From Atriophallophorus winterbourni (lineage: Eukaryota > Platyhelminthes > Trematoda > Plagiorchiida > Microphallidae): a DNA stretch of 64,000 bases. Location: contig JACCGJ010005466.1 of the NCBI GenBank assembly GCA_013407085.1, positions 1-64,000 on the forward strand, written 5' to 3'. The translations under genes were made by a program, and so were the position numbers. This document shows positions 35,901-46,124 of this stretch, piece after piece; the stretch's first letter is position 1; every line of letters begins with the position of its first letter. Under the pieces are notes generated by a model. It was given only the letters and a program-made list of their open reading frames with translations, did no database searches and was not told the origin of the DNA.

Positions 35901-36650
35901 TCCAATTTATTAGTTAGTATCTACTTCACACTCATATCATTTTTCATTATGATTATTTGATCTTCAGAATCGATAATCATTTAATTCAGTAATGCTAATA
36001 TTGGGTTTAAATTTCTATTTTTGTGATTACTGGTGAGTAGCAACGCCTTCTGGTAATTCACACTTTCGATCTCGAGGGTGCCAATGTAATCACTGAACTG
36101 GAATATCTCGCTTAAATGTGCTCAACAGCAGTGTATGTTCTCGAGCACGATTGTGTATAGAATCCCGGACCATTACATTTGTATACAGACGCCATCTGGT
36201 CTAATCTACTGTAGGCTGTTTGACCAGTAGCAATTTAGCATTTTTGAATAAATCTATACTCACGTTGATTTGAGTAGATTTATCTGTTCGAATAATCTAT
36301 TAGTGAGAAACATTTGCTGTTCAACCATATTCTAACACTTACTATTTAACCTCTCGTTAATATTAATCAATCGTCTCAATTGTTTTCAAATACAGAGTCT
36401 AGTTGTGCGGCATTTGAATGAGAGAAGATCATTCATGATCCAATGCAATATATCGAATGTCCATGGTTGGATAACTCAAAATACCGAATTCACTGTTTCG
36501 GGCGTGTTTCCAACGAGGGGACCCAGTGCGGGCGCAATTGCGGGAATCGTGATTGCCGCTGTATCTTTTATCGCGTTGATTATTCTCGGGATAATATTCC
36601 GGAACAATTTAAAAAATGCAATCAAAAAACGCAGGAGTTGTTTAGCATAA
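20934..36650 (+). CDS. Four-Ig-domain single-pass membrane protein, 8 exons, 458 aa
   Basis: Proposed exons: 20934-21003, 21476-21572, 24869-25074, 26577-26738, 31723-32021, 32310-32445, 33636-33787, 36396-36650. All introns are GT..AG, phases agree throughout (1,2,1,1,0,1,0), and the joined length is 1377 nt ending in TAA/TAG-type stop. Residues 1-17 form a signal peptide (MIVLAGFLLSLLIVTDA). Four Ig domains follow, with Cys pairs 47/105, 144/198, 251/308 and 347/391 and core Trp at 69, 157, 263 and 362. DHAGTYSC is the classic end motif of Ig3. A transmembrane helix spans about 419-442, then a short basic tail (NAIKKRR). N-glycosylation sites lie at N117 and N392. It is probably a cell-surface adhesion or recognition receptor. 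Ig arrangement plus one membrane pass recalls basigin/nectin-like proteins, but I do not assign an orthologue. No cytoplasmic signalling motif is seen. Confidence 0.8.
21222..21265 (+). ncRNA. Hammerhead-like motif in intron 1 (one core base changed)
   Basis: In order: TCTCTAC (stem I), CTGATGA (core), GTGC-AAACA-GCAC (perfect 4-bp stem II), GTAA where GAAA is required, ACCTGT (stem III), C at the cleavage site, then GTAGGGA, which pairs over 7 bp with TCTCTAC (one G-T wobble). Only A13 is altered. The following 150 bp share AACAGTGGCATACAA with the 242-bp repeats, so this is a relative of those units. It probably does not cleave. Confidence 0.6.
21600..24370. other. Intron 2 of the Ig gene, mostly unannotated
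   Basis: About 2.8 kb of AT-rich intron without recognisable coding or repeat motifs on either strand. Confidence 0.5.
24380..24500 (+). pseudogene. RTE-like C-terminal zinc-finger remnant in intron 2
   Basis: Reads YHCGRCRRDFDSRVKLFIHF with a following SC, matching the C-terminal finger (YRCKRCGRDCSSRIGLFSH) of the RTE-like element at 27795-28469. Isolated remnant. Confidence 0.6.
25490..25930 (+). pseudogene. RTE-like ORF C-terminus in intron 3
   Basis: An open frame (25522-25815) reads NGLLYGIETWSIHSRHETKLNDFYLRSI and RLRWPRFGYTH. This matches the region after the RT in the RTE-like element at 28469-28200 (LLYGRDTWSTHARHERKLNAFHLRSI, LWWLGHVYR). Then it decays into DMKSLGIHP-like remnants. 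It is on the sense strand of the Ig gene but inside an intron. Confidence 0.65.
25960..26300 (-). repeat. Degenerate hammerhead-repeat relative in intron 3
   Basis: Minus strand near 26290-26215 keeps an ordered set: ATCATCAGTGC, GCAATGTGAAACCGGCC and GTGGGGTGTGTG. This resembles the stem II, GAAACCGG and stem I 3' parts of the 242-bp units. The TATGCCACTGTTGGGTAA tract at 26080 matches the unit flank. The core is decayed. Confidence 0.45.
26873..26922. repeat. (AT)n microsatellite, transposon target
   Basis: AT dinucleotide run ending in the TA that flanks the DNA transposon at 26923. Confidence 0.85.
26923..27601 (+). mobile_element. Internally deleted Tigger/pogo DNA transposon
   Basis: Terminal inverted repeats: left CAGTGGAACCC..TTACAACGAA and right TTCGTTGTAACCGGGTTCCACT. 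They are flanked by TA, the target duplication of the Tc1/mariner-pogo superfamily. Inside, 27330-27510 encodes a transposase C-terminus (DAGSALDLCRRFF, ESKLKQKSIASYFRK), the usual tail of Tigger/pogo transposases (..KQ..I..YF). The DDE catalytic core and the DNA-binding domain are missing from this 679-bp copy, so it is non-autonomous. It inserted into the AT microsatellite in intron 4 of the Ig gene. Confidence 0.8.
27602..27751. repeat. Degenerate AT-rich microsatellite
   Basis: Interrupted TA repeats between the DNA transposon and the 3' end of the RTE-like element. Confidence 0.85.
27755..31480 (-). mobile_element. RTE-like non-LTR retrotransposon, near full length, in intron 4
   Basis: Minus-strand order: GC-rich leader (31480-31020), endonuclease (31007-30319: LGTLNVR, LQETRLQDTGKL, LVNVYAPTLPATPAEKDAF, VVVLGDFNARVG), linker (30123-29704), RT start (29611-29399: LDELNKAIDGLANGEAPGDGGIP), RT palm (29073-28588: GCSSEAFEIRRGVKQGCVLAPTLF, catalytic LLFADDAAFIAHS), and C-terminal domain (28469-27795) with a Cys/His finger (CKRCGRDC..H). 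The 3' end is GGCCTCC plus a CAACAA-type tail. At least four frameshifts or stops break it. One open frame of 224 codons survives at the C-terminus. Family naming is by overall layout. Antisense to the host gene. Confidence 0.75.
28588..29073 (-). pseudogene. RTE-like RT palm with catalytic FADD
   Basis: Contains GVKQGCVLAPTLFGIF (box 4) and LFADDAAFIAHSKENLQLLM (box 5 with both aspartates). This is the only RTE-like copy here that keeps the catalytic box. The frame is cut off from the endonuclease by frameshifts. Confidence 0.7.
33150..33460 (-). pseudogene. RTE-like C-terminal remnant in intron 6
   Basis: Matches the C-terminal end of the RTE-like family (AATGCCAAGAGCTTTCATATCTC; the 3' signature GTTGTCGGCCTCCTTCGGTCG at 33153-33173). 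Short, with stops. Confidence 0.65.
34165..34265 (+). ncRNA. Degenerate hammerhead-repeat fragment in intron 7
   Basis: Keeps TTTGATCTTACTTTTGTCTC, CTGATGA, a GGCAAACAGAC hairpin, then GAAAACGGTAACGG. This is the order of the 242-bp unit ribozyme with changes around GAAA and stem III. The rest of the unit is missing. Confidence 0.5.
34519..34560 (-). ncRNA. Penelope-type hammerhead, partly decayed
   Basis: Minus strand has CTGACGA, a long stem II (AGCCTCTG with CAGAAGT; one bulge and one mismatch) and GAAACGTTACC. Stem I is poor (T-A then C-C), so activity is doubtful. Confidence 0.55.
35002..35679 (-). pseudogene. Penelope-like C-terminal half with GIY-YIG endonuclease
   Basis: A 225-codon frame. 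Residues 9-50 are the conserved RT/endonuclease linker (LPFLDCLAQK..G.I.TSVYRKP.DTD..L.Y.SAHP). Cys51 and Cys54 are in the CIAC segment. Residues 164-191 form the GIY-YIG core (IYRIICKDCSGVYIGQTSREIHTRIEEH). The end LAEHVLDTGH is typical too. The RT domain that should precede it is missing, so this copy is dead, although the endonuclease frame is intact. GIY-YIG cuts DNA for target-primed integration in Penelope elements. Confidence 0.8.
35684..35722 (+). ncRNA. Penelope-type hammerhead, intact core
   Basis: GGT (stem I), CTGACGA, AGCTTCTG-TGT-CAGAAGT (7-bp stem II with a one-base G bulge), GAAA, minimal stem III around ACGT, cleavage after GTT, then ACC pairing with GGT. Core residues are complete. 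It is antisense to the element's own coding strand. Confidence 0.6.
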
Positions 36651-36760
36651 ATGTTATTTGCACCTGCAAACTTTCACTGCTTTGCTTCAACTGTAACTCG
36701 CGATTGATAATTCGCGAAGCATGCTGTTGTTATGAAGGCTTCGGAAATGACATTTTGAAA

Positions 36761-36766
36761 AATAAA
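36761..36766 (+). terminator. Polyadenylation signal of the Ig gene
   Basis: AATAAA 111 bases after the stop codon at 36650. Confidence 0.6.
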
Positions 36767-36839
36767 CTATTAACTATTATTTTTCTTATCTTTCTACATC
36801 TTGTGCACATGCGTATTCCTTATATGAGATGATGTGATA

Positions 36840-37240
36840 TATGGAATCATTTTTAATGTAAGAATCGTGGTTTGTTCGATTCATCGACGGAGAAAGAAGA
36901 ATAAATTGTGGTGAGTTGTCGCCTCATTACGGTTTGATTGAAATCAGCCTATCCCTGCATGGTCATTTGATCTTGCAATGTGATAGACTGCATCCTATCA
37001 ACTACCTTCATCGCTCGGTGGTTCATTATATCTGGCAATCCAATGTCTTTTCGTAGTCATGGTGGGCTCATAGACTCTATCGTTAGATGGATGTAAGTAA
37101 TTAATGTAATTAATTGCTGAATTAATTCAGTAAATCGTGAAAGCCATTTTGAAGAACCGCCCAAATATTCTCCGCAGTATTCCCAAGATACCGCATGTCC
37201 AGTTGAAGACTTTCTGACAATGCCTGTTCAGTTTCAGTTT
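36840..37240. other. No recognisable feature
   Basis: Downstream of the Ig gene. No motif-bearing frame. Confidence 0.45.
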
Positions 37241-38355
37241 GTTAGTTATCCACATACAAAGATCATTCTCAGCAGTGTTTCAAGTCAGGTTTTCACGATT
37301 AAGATGATAAGTATGCTCGTATTGCATGTCAAGTTGTAAACTTTTACAGTCACGTTTGTGGAAAGGCATATGATTTAGTCGAGAACAGAGTTACCGGGCA
37401 TCCAAGTCCTCTTGCAGCCTCAAACAATCACCAGTGACGCGGATCTGCTACCATATATTATCTCATTAGCATGAAAAACCATCTGGCATCGTACTACTTG
37501 GGTAATATCAATTATGTTAACTAGAAATGAATAGGCCAGAGCACTAGAACTTGATTGATGCCCCTGGTAATATTGATGGTTTTTGACAGACGGCCGTCAA
37601 TACGGCCTTGCACATGCTGATCGGTGAGATAATCTCACAAAATTCACCAAAAACTTGCCAATGAAAAACTATATGCAGTAATTGAGTGATATTAGTGAGA
37701 GGGCACATTACGATTCTTACCACAATTGACTAGGAAATTTTGGGGTTGTTAGAATAAATAAAATTCGAAACCGCCTTTTGAAACTGTGCACACAGTCCAA
37801 AATTACCTTCTCTTACATTAGTTTAGAGCAAAGCCACAGCATTTAGTCTCTTCAAAACATCCTCGTTTCATAACAAGTTTAGCTTATCTCGTGGCACCGT
37901 GTCCAGGATAATTTAAACAATTATGCAGATAACTTGTTACTCATGAGTAAACGTAAGTTTGAAATTTATAAAACGTTATCAGTGCAAAATGTACTGACAG
38001 CATGAGGATTTGTAAACAGAATTATATCATTAGAAAAGATTTTCGCTGTCAAGCTTGTAAACATTCGATGCTCGAATACATCGGAGTTCAAAAATTCTTT
38101 GTAGTTATCCAGCTAATTGATGCGTGAAGCCTGTGAAGCGTAAGACGTTTCCAGTGAAATCGTTGTCACTAACCGAACGGTGAATTACAGAAAGGTTTAT
38201 CAATCAGAGAGGGAGAGAGAGCCAGGAGACACATTTTGATGATCTATTTAACAAACAACTTCGTATAATTCTTTTCAAATCTATCTAACAGAAATTGTGG
38301 AACAATGTTTGATTACGATACAAAACACGTAAGTGTTCTTTTTGTTGGGCGAATA
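37240..38355 (-). repeat. Ancient CR1-derived repeat R, copy 1
   Basis: Shares about 1 kb with 51775-52720 (for example GTGAGATAATCTCACAA, CACATTTTGATGATCTA). In the other copy the minus strand still shows decayed RT boxes, so both are old CR1 fragments. The right edge meets the 3' end of the CR1-II element at about 38356. Confidence 0.6.
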
Positions 38356-38466
38356 TTCAAAAATTCAAGGATTTGTGGTTTAAAAAGTTAATACTTTACA
38401 ACACCACAAGATTACGGTATGAATAAAAACATGAAAAATACAATAGTATAACAGCAATAGTGAATA

Positions 38467-40219
38467 TCAAATGTAAGGCTCATGAATGTTATTCTTTTGT
38501 ATATGTAAGTCCAATTTCGCTTTAAACGCCGCCAGACAAGGAGAGTCCACCACATTTTGGGTTTGGGAATTCCAAAGTAATATAGCACGTACAGCGAGAA
38601 AATGGCGCCGACAATCAATACGGGAAATTGAAACGTAGAGGGATAAGGTATGTCCACATTTCACTTTCCCATCACACACATCAAGCAGGTGATTTAGTGG
38701 ATGTCCTTCGGTAGACGCAATTCTATGAGTCAAAATAATATCGCGTCGTATCCTCCTTTGGGTGAAGTCGCATAGACCCAGACATCGCAATATTTCGCTG
38801 TCCGGAACATTGCGAAGACCCATCACCAACTTTGTTGCTCTTTGATAGATTTTATCGAAGACAGCAATGTTTTTTTCGCAGCCAAGGAGCCCAGACATCT
38901 ACCGAATACTACATTGTAGGGCGATGGTAGAGATTCATTATCCTTGGTAACGTTACCAGAGAGCATCTTCCAAATATTCTCCGAAAGATACCTAAGAATC
39001 TGTTTACCCGTCGATATATGATCTGGCGGTGCGCTGTGTTCTTCAGTTTCCGGCTAATCCACACTCCAAGATCTTTTTCTAACGTGTTCCATGCTAGGTG
39101 TTCAGTTCCTAATCGATATGTCCAAGGAACATTCTTGCCAAAATGAAGCATCTTACATTTCTGTATGTTGAATGACATGTCATTCATGACCGACCAATAC
39201 GACATCCTGTGTAAATCCATTTGAAATTTCTGACAATCCTCTGCGGAACTAATCGACGTCCAAATTTTCATGTCATCTGCGAACAGGACCATTTTGGACG
39301 ATATGAGGGGGGGTAAATCATTTATGTACAGCAGAAAGAGGAGCGGGCCTAGCACAGATCCTTGTGTGACTCCACTGGTGGTTTTGAACTCCTGGGATAG
39401 CGCTCCGTTAACATTAACTTGAGCGTCGCGATCTGGCAGATAGTCGCACAACCATGAGAGAAGTGGATCACATATTCCTAAACGCATCAGTTTTCGAAAA
39501 AGTAAATGATGATTGACTCTATCAAAAGCTTTTGAAATGTCTAGGTAACAGACGTGGATGCAAGAACGTCTATCCAAATCCTTTGTGCAGTCGTCTAACG
39601 CTATGAGAAGATTCGTTAGACAAGAGCGATGAGATCGAAATCCATGCTGCGCTGGCGAAAACTAATTCTGCGATTCAAAGTGTGAAACCATTGTTTTCGA
39701 GACTATACGTTCCATGAGCTTAGCAATAACGGGTAAAAGTGTGACTGGACGATAATTTCCAGCATCAAATTGGCACCTGCCTTTGAAGATAGGTGTTATC
39801 ACGCCGGACTTCCAATCTTTAGGTACAACTCCCTTAAGCAACGAATAGTTAAACAGGCTGGAGAGCGGTTCGCAATGCTGATGGTGACAGAATCTGAGCA
39901 CATCCGGTGTGATGCCATCCGCTCTTGGGGATTTTCTTACATTTAGTTTCATAAAATGACTTGCAGCAATCATTGAATTTATGGAAATATCGCACAATGT
40001 TTCGATTCCTGTTTTGATAGAACACTCAAAACGTTCCACTAAAACCTTTGGCACGGACACTTTAGAGTAGTAAATTGCCAGAGCAATTGCGGTTTCCGAC
40101 GCTGTTTCAGTGAGTTTTTCACCATTCTGGATAGTAAAAATACCTGGTTTGACTCCCGCTTTCGCGTTCATGATTTTGTATAGTAACTTAGGGTTGCGTT
40201 CCATTTTTGACAGGAACAT
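38467..40219 (-). pseudogene. CR1 family II reverse transcriptase
   Basis: Frames 40219-39662, 39577-38909 and 38898-38467 join into one RT. Motifs: VRKSPRADGITPDVLRFC, VVPKDWKSGVITPIFKG, NYRPVTLLPVIAKLMERIV, YLDISKAFDRVNHHLLF, TSGVTQGSVLGPLLFLLYINDLP, the catalytic MVLFADDMKIWTSI, EKDLGVWISRKLKN, RATKLVMGLRNV, RRIRRDIILTHRI and ILLWNSQTQNVV. The catalytic box is intact, but two frameshifts divide the protein. Confidence 0.8.
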
Positions 40220-40458
40220 TATTGGTGCGCTTGCTTATCCTCTCAAATAAGTGCAGTCACTTTGTTGCGTAACATACGATAATGTTGCCAAGAAGTAGAA
40301 GTATTTTTAGCTTTGTGTTGCACCCACGCTGCTCGCTTCAGTGCTATCCACTTTTTTGTTCTGCTGCGGACAACAAAACGAAGTTCATGGACGCACCTTT
40401 TCTGAGCGATCTGCGAGTTCTCGTCTATCTTCAGTTTCAGAAAACCTGCAATTTCGTT

Positions 40459-41361
40459 CTATGGCGGGTCAGGGCTTATGTTTTCCGTCTCAAAATGCGG
40501 AATCTGCCCCATCGATTTACTCAGGGCCAATTTATCTACACGTCGAACCACCCCATTCGGAGCAAGCGATTGCTGAGTACTGCAAACATATTCGAGCATA
40601 AGCACTGAATGGTCACTAAGACCCAGTGGAGCCTGGAATTCGATCGCTTCGATAGATTGTTCTTCCGATGCTAACACCAAATCCAAGACAGAGAAGCGGT
40701 CAGAACCTCTCCTCAAGGTGCATTTTTAAACATGGTTGTATAACGGGATTGAATCTAGTACCTCTCTAAATCGGTATTCTAGCGTTTGTAGGGATTGATC
40801 GTCCCTGATATAAAGGGCGGACAGATTTAAATCACCCATACTAAGTGTCGTTGCTTGCTGTGTGCGAGTGAAGCGCTGAAGCACTTGGGTCAAAATTTCA
40901 TTGCAAGATTCCCTAGATGAAGGGCACCGGTAGACCACACCAATAATGCAAACTTCACCAGACATCGGCATTAAAGAGCACCAAATTGTATACTCGAGCG
41001 TGAATTCTGTCTTGTCTATTGGATGGCACTGGAGTCGATTATGGTAATAAAGTGCAACACCACCACCACTTCTCTCTCGATCGTTCGTTAACAAATTCAT
41101 ATTTGGAATTGATATCTCCGTTTCAATCAATTGGGAAGAATACCATGTTTCTGTAATGGCGATGATGTCAGGGGAGTAGCGCGAACATATCTCAGTTAGC
41201 TCAGTTAATTTGTTTGGAAGGCTTTGTGCATTTGTATATAAACACCTTCTAAAGATTGTGGTGTTCAAATCATGAAAAGTTATCAATAGTCCGACTCGGT
41301 TAGAGTCGGAATGCTCAAGATTTTGGAGCCATCGCATGACATTCAGGTTAAACCACATCAC
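40459..41361 (-). pseudogene. CR1 family II endonuclease
   Basis: Two frames. 41361-40726 has the N-terminal half: LYTNAQSLPNKL, AITETWY, ERSGGGVALYYHNRL, CIIGVVYRCPSS and SMGDLNLSALY where the usual GDFN Phe is Leu. 40716-40459 has the C-terminal half: FSVLDLVLASEEQSIEAIEFQAPLGLSDHSVLMLEY. One frameshift near 40730 separates them. Nicking activity for target-primed reverse transcription would need both halves. Confidence 0.75.
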
Positions 41362-43019
41362 TAGGCGTTTTAGGGTCCGTAATATCCGTTTGCTTGCTTC
41401 CGGCTATTACCTTGGGCAAGTTCAACTTGACGTTTTGTGGTAGGTTTTTTCCTATCAGCTCTCCATTCACGTTTGATAGTATCCGTCATTGTGAAGAAGG
41501 TTAGCGTTAAAGGGCTAGAAACTTGCCCTGTATAGTTGGCAGACCGAGGTATCCTAAAAGCATCCACAAGTATAGTATTTTTAATAACAATTGTTTCGGC
41601 TAGATATTTCCACTGTTTGTGGTCGTGCTCAGACATTTTTTGAGAAGTTATGTCAGCAGCATCTTCCGGAAAACCAAGAATAACAATACTTCTTGGATTA
41701 AGTTCGGCGATGACTTTCGCTTACACTATGGTAAGTCTCCATGGATATGACACCTTTAGAATGTATGCAGTTAAGAGTACGTTTTTCACGTCCTCCGAAG
41801 ATTGCAGCGTTATTCTTCAAAGGCGAGAATCATCCGTGTGAGGAGAATTCAGGTGGCGGTTCAATCGAACTATTGATGAGAGAGTAACCGCGGCCAATCT
41901 CATCTGACTGCAGAGTTTATACCACTCAGCTAAGTCATGTTTTTGCTCAGCTTCAAACAGCATTTCCTGCGACTCGGTCACGTTTGAACATATAACACTA
42001 TAGTTCTCACCCGCGGATTATTTTATAATTTGAGTCAGTCAATTTAGTAGTAGGTTTTCTGAGTCCTTTCTCGTTTCCGATAAGTCGAGGAGTCACTGGT
42101 CCCAAAGAACGCTTCCCCGTTTTAGTCACCATCTGCGCGGTTATCTGGGCAATTGTTGGCCTGTTCGAGTATAATGTATTTTCTACCGGCTCCTTTGGAG
42201 TAAACTCTATGTCATGCAACAATGGTGCCTTTATGACCTTGTGTATCAATTCATTCAGTTTTTGCATACTGGATTCCAGTCCATTTAGACGCGTCTCAAT
42301 TTCATTCTCAGGGAGTTTCGCCAGTGAGAATGCGCTGTTTTTTTGACCTCGCAAGCTTAGCAAACGAAACAAACACCGGGATAAACATCTCCGTTAATAA
42401 TCGATACTAAATCCGAGGTTAGCGATTTGTCGCATTTAGCATGAACTTTCAAAAAACAATCGTAACACATGACAGATTTCGCCTTACGACTCACGGACTA
42501 TTGGCAAACCGTACACATACAGCTCGGTGCGCTTTGTTCCTTTTCGGTTCATTCGGTCAGGATTGTGTGCAGTACTTTTCAGTGGTGTGTGCAGAGGCAG
42601 TGGTGCTGTCGAACGATCGATGATGAATATCATGAACGCGACGAAAAGCAGCAAAATCAGAGTTGATTCCGGCGAAACGCTTTGGTAGTTGATTACACGA
42701 TGTTGAATATATAACCAGTCGACGGCGAAGAATAAGATCTTTCCAATAACGTTAATTCCTTTGAGGACTTGAAGAGTATTAACAGGTTTGCACGCGTAGA
42801 TTCAATATGGGAAAATCACGAGAAATCCGACTTTGCTCGAATTATCTAATACCGCTAGGATAGTGGTATATCCAGAAAGCTGAATTCAATCGAAGTCCAA
42901 CGAGGTATAATATATCAACGTAGGTGTAAGTATATGAACAGTATATCCTGATAATCAGGAGATCAAACTTATGCGACCACACGGTGAAAATGCCTAGATA
43001 CGAAGGAGCACTTTACACG

Positions 43020-43805
43020 TTTTTTCCCGAAACTATCTAGCATTCAACATCAAAAAATGTAAAACATACTCGCAGAGATTTCAGCCGGTTTCATTGGTTA
43101 CGGAGGAAAAAGAACAGAGTGTGTGGATTAGCAGTACCTTGAGTATTCATCGCAGTGTTCTGTTGTATACAAAAAGTCCTTCCAAAGCTAAGGATTGCTC
43201 AGCAGGATCTTTGGTCGTTTCTCAAAGCAGATAATCCACGTATAATTAACACCTATATCAGGCCAACAATCGAGAATGATGTTCAAGCATGTTCCACGTG
43301 GTTACAAAAGGACATGACCGTGCTGCAACGCCTATACCATCGCGCTACAGAAATGGTGTCACGGCGATACAACAGACCATAAAGGAGAGGATTGCAAATC
43401 TGAACCTGTTTGTCTTTTCGTGCCGTCGTATCAGGTGTGAGAGTAGATCACCCTCTTGAACACCTATTTTATATGCATGAAATACTTGACAACACATCTC
43501 ATTGTTATAAGTTAATTGATCCACAATCTAGATCAAATTGTCAAAGGATTTTCTTTGCTGTCAGAGTTGGTTTTATATGGAACTCTCTGCCTCACTTACC
43601 ACTTGTTCAATAAGCCTGATCATGTTCAAAGGTGATATTGACAAGCTGATGTTCACCAAATCCTACCTCGTACCTCAATACACAAGCGGACGATTCGTAT
43701 TCATAATCAATTTTGTTGTTTTTATGCATTCCCTATATTTTAATCTATGGTTACGATAATATATTTGCTTTTAGATCAGTAAAACTTTGAATTACTTTTA
43801 ATATA
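43020..43805 (+). pseudogene. CR1 family I C-terminal fragment
   Basis: Plus strand: PRIINTYIRPTIENDVQACSTWLQKDM (43220-43320), LYHRATEMVSR, SRSNCQRIFFAVRVGFIWNSLP (43515-43590), then the family I 3' end (TAAAACTTTGAATTAC at 43782). 5'-truncated after the catalytic box. Several shifts. Confidence 0.75.
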
Positions 43806-44279
43806 ACTAATTCAAAAGTTATAAAAATGATCATCTTGTGAAATAAAATTGCATTGCTATTCTAGCGGGAGTGGCAGAGAAATCGGAAATAGCAGATAGC
43901 GAACATCTGGGTACTTATCGCCACACTCAGGTCACCGGCCCAACATTAACCGCGTTAGCGCCCAACGTGTTGTAGGCGCGCGCATTTATTGTGCCTCGAT
44001 TCATCCCTGAAGTCAACCTGCCATACGCTTGTAGCGCACGCATACGATTCGCATAACACATGATGAACCGAATGATCAAAGGCGTTTACTACTCACAAAT
44101 AACAAAGCACAATCCGTACATTTTGCTGCTCACATCCGCACCACTTACGCAAGCCTACTTCATATCGGCAAAACAAACAACCACAACACTGATCCTCAAA
44201 CACTTTTGTCCAGGTGTAACTTTGATTTACTGACTTTACTTTACTTTTGTGCGACTATCTCCTCTTGGAGGATGAGTTG

Positions 44280-44760
44280 GCTTCAAAAAAAGATTCTTGG
44301 GAATTTGGGTACAAAGCGGCGTCCACAGCACCACTCGGCGTTTGTTCGAGTCAGCTTCTCTAGCCTTTGCACAACCAAGTGCGACCTGCAAGGCAGCAGG
44401 GAGTTGCCAGAAAGAGGTGGTCTACCAGACTCTAATCCAGGTTTTTCCTCAGGGTTTTCTCCCGAAGACTTTCCCGCGATCGGGTGTCCCACAAGGCAGC
44501 GGAGGTTCAAAATCAGGGTTTTCCTTCCCTTAGATGAAAAGCCCTCCCGGGCTAACGAGCTACATGTGCCCGAAGCAAACTGGTTTTCATGCGCCAGTCA
44601 CTCGCCCTCGCCCCTTCTCCTGTTGATAGAAGCAGTTTCGCCGAGCTCGGAGAGCCGCTCGTGCAGGCCAGAAGCTGAACTTGGTTGTCAGAGACTATTG
44701 GAGACGCATGCCATAGAGGAGCATTTTATAAACAGTGGGAGCTCAACCCCACTGCCACCC
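44280..44760 (-). repeat. GC-rich leader of the RTE-like family
   Basis: Notably more GC-rich than its surroundings. Homologous to 57325-57745 (CAGTC..CGCCTTCGCCCCTTCTCCTGT, TGGTTGTCAGAG tracts). The latter continues into sequence shared with the leader of the long RTE-like copy at 31320-31480. It has open frames on both strands, which follow from base composition rather than a gene. Confidence 0.5.
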
Positions 44761-44819
44761 CCGGCTATGACAACCTTTTATTTGATAGGACATTAATGGC
44801 AACCGTTACAATTCAATTC

Positions 44820-45070
44820 AAAAACGCTCATTTACATGCATCTTTATTACACCCACACACACCACGACCGGTTTTGGGCTATTTGCACTCATCAGGTCGT
44901 GACAGTATGGTCAGGATCCGCATTCGCTTGCATATCGCAACTTGTTTACCATTCTTACATAGTTTCAAGCGCATACGGATCCTGATCCTTCTGTCACAAC
45001 CTGACGAGAAACCTGTCACAAGAAACCGGTTGTGAAGCGTGTGCTCGATAGACATGTATGCAAACGAGCA
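44820..45070. repeat. Inverted pair of divergent hammerhead-like motifs
   Basis: Minus strand about 44925-44870 has CACGAC, CTGATGA, a GTGC-AAATA-GCCC hairpin, AAAACCGG then TCGTGG. Plus strand 44995-45040 has CACAAC, CTGACGA, an ACCTGTCACAA loop, GAAACCGG then TTGTG. The outer arms covary (CACGAC with GTCGTG; CACAAC with GTTGTG). The two motifs face each other in an inverted repeat centred near 44960. Confidence 0.45.
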
Positions 45071-45479
45071 TTTATGTTCATGTAATTGGGATCAAAACCA
45101 GTCTAAATGAGTGTACGTTCATGTGGTTGGATGGGTTGGTCGTATAAACCTCGTCCAACAGTGGCATACAAGCGCAACTTGTTTGAATTGAATTCGATTT
45201 GTCCCAAATATTCGTATGGTAAATCATCCGATTGCGACCCGCATTGACCATCTTCTCTCACTTTTGAAGATTTCACCGTTCGAATCCTTCTATTATGATC
45301 CTTACGGAACCTGGAATAATTCGAGTTTCCAATTGTCGATGTCGAACGTTTCGGCGCTTTATGATCTTGAATTGCGTCGCAGTGTGGAGCTCTGCGCACC
45401 TTTCGAAAGCACCCATCACAAACGCACTTCGAACCTCCACAATGTCGCCGCACTTTCACTTCTCAGCCGCTAAAGGGCT

Positions 45480-46120
45480 GTTTGTCAGATCTGGGAACTG
45501 CGAATAATTGTTGACCGCAAATCAGACTTGGTATAAAATACGTAACGAATAATACGGAAATATATTCCAAGTGGTTATCAGTTCACGAGACACAAGGTTT
45601 CTGACCGATTGGCTGAATGATTTTGCATTTTTTGTGTGGTTTCCCGATTGTGTCATTCCTGACAGAAAACCTGATTTATTACTTTTAGAAGGCACTGCAC
45701 CTAACAAATTAAAGAAGTTGAATCGTTCATTGTCCGCAGATTAGAAACCATAATTGTTCAATGAAAAACATGCAAACTTACTAATCATTTCGGACGTTAT
45801 ATAAAGTTTGCAATCATCATTGACATATCACCGATCAAAATACATGAAAGATACATCTTATATGTGAAAAAGTTGTGTTTACCCTGTTTTAATTCACATC
45901 GCAATTCAGGTGTATATAAATCGTTATTTGACGATCAATTGGCTTATCGACATTCTACGCTGGCGATTTGTGAAAAACTTATACTTGATCGCACACATTA
46001 GATGCATTTGGTGCAGCGTCGTCTGCAAGCATGTTAGTAGCAGATACAGCTTTTGAATGCAGAACGCAGATCACGCTGCGGCAGGTCTGTTCCACCCGAT
46101 TCACAGTGTTTACTCTTTGC
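45480..46120. other. No recognisable feature
   Basis: Short frames only. No family motif on either strand. Confidence 0.45.
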
Positions 46121-46124
46121 AAAA

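Larger units (their letters stand above)
38356..42830 (-). mobile_element. CR1 family II, nearly complete but broken
   Basis: Minus strand. 5' leader to about 42830; ORF1 (42372-42007 coiled-coil-like start LPENEIETRLNGLESSMQKLNELIHK; 41870-41370 with RSIVILGFPEDAAD, ILVDAFRIPRS); endonuclease (41361-40459: YTNAQSLPNKLTELTE, DIIAITETWYSSQL, GGGVALYYHNRL, GVVYRCPSSRESCNEI, LSDHSVLMLEYVC); RT (40219-38909); C-terminal domain (38898-38467). The 3' tail has an ATTCAAGGATT repeat, distinct from family I. Frameshifts lie near 42000, 40730, 40460-40220, 39650 and 38905. It is the only copy here keeping ORF1, EN and RT in natural order. Confidence 0.8.

Noticed and set aside
40282..40608. Two overlapping + strand frames of about 100 codons
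   Set aside because: They are antisense to the CR1 family II endonuclease/RT linker and have no family motifs.
44206..44796. 196-codon + strand frame in GC-rich DNA
   Set aside because: It lies on the antisense of a repeat shared with 57325-57745 and with the RTE-like leader. Long frames in several phases follow from base composition.
45103..45473. Overlapping open frames on both strands (118 and 85 codons)
   Set aside because: No recognisable domain, no splice context, and the two frames are shadows of each other. They lie beside the degenerate hammerhead pair.
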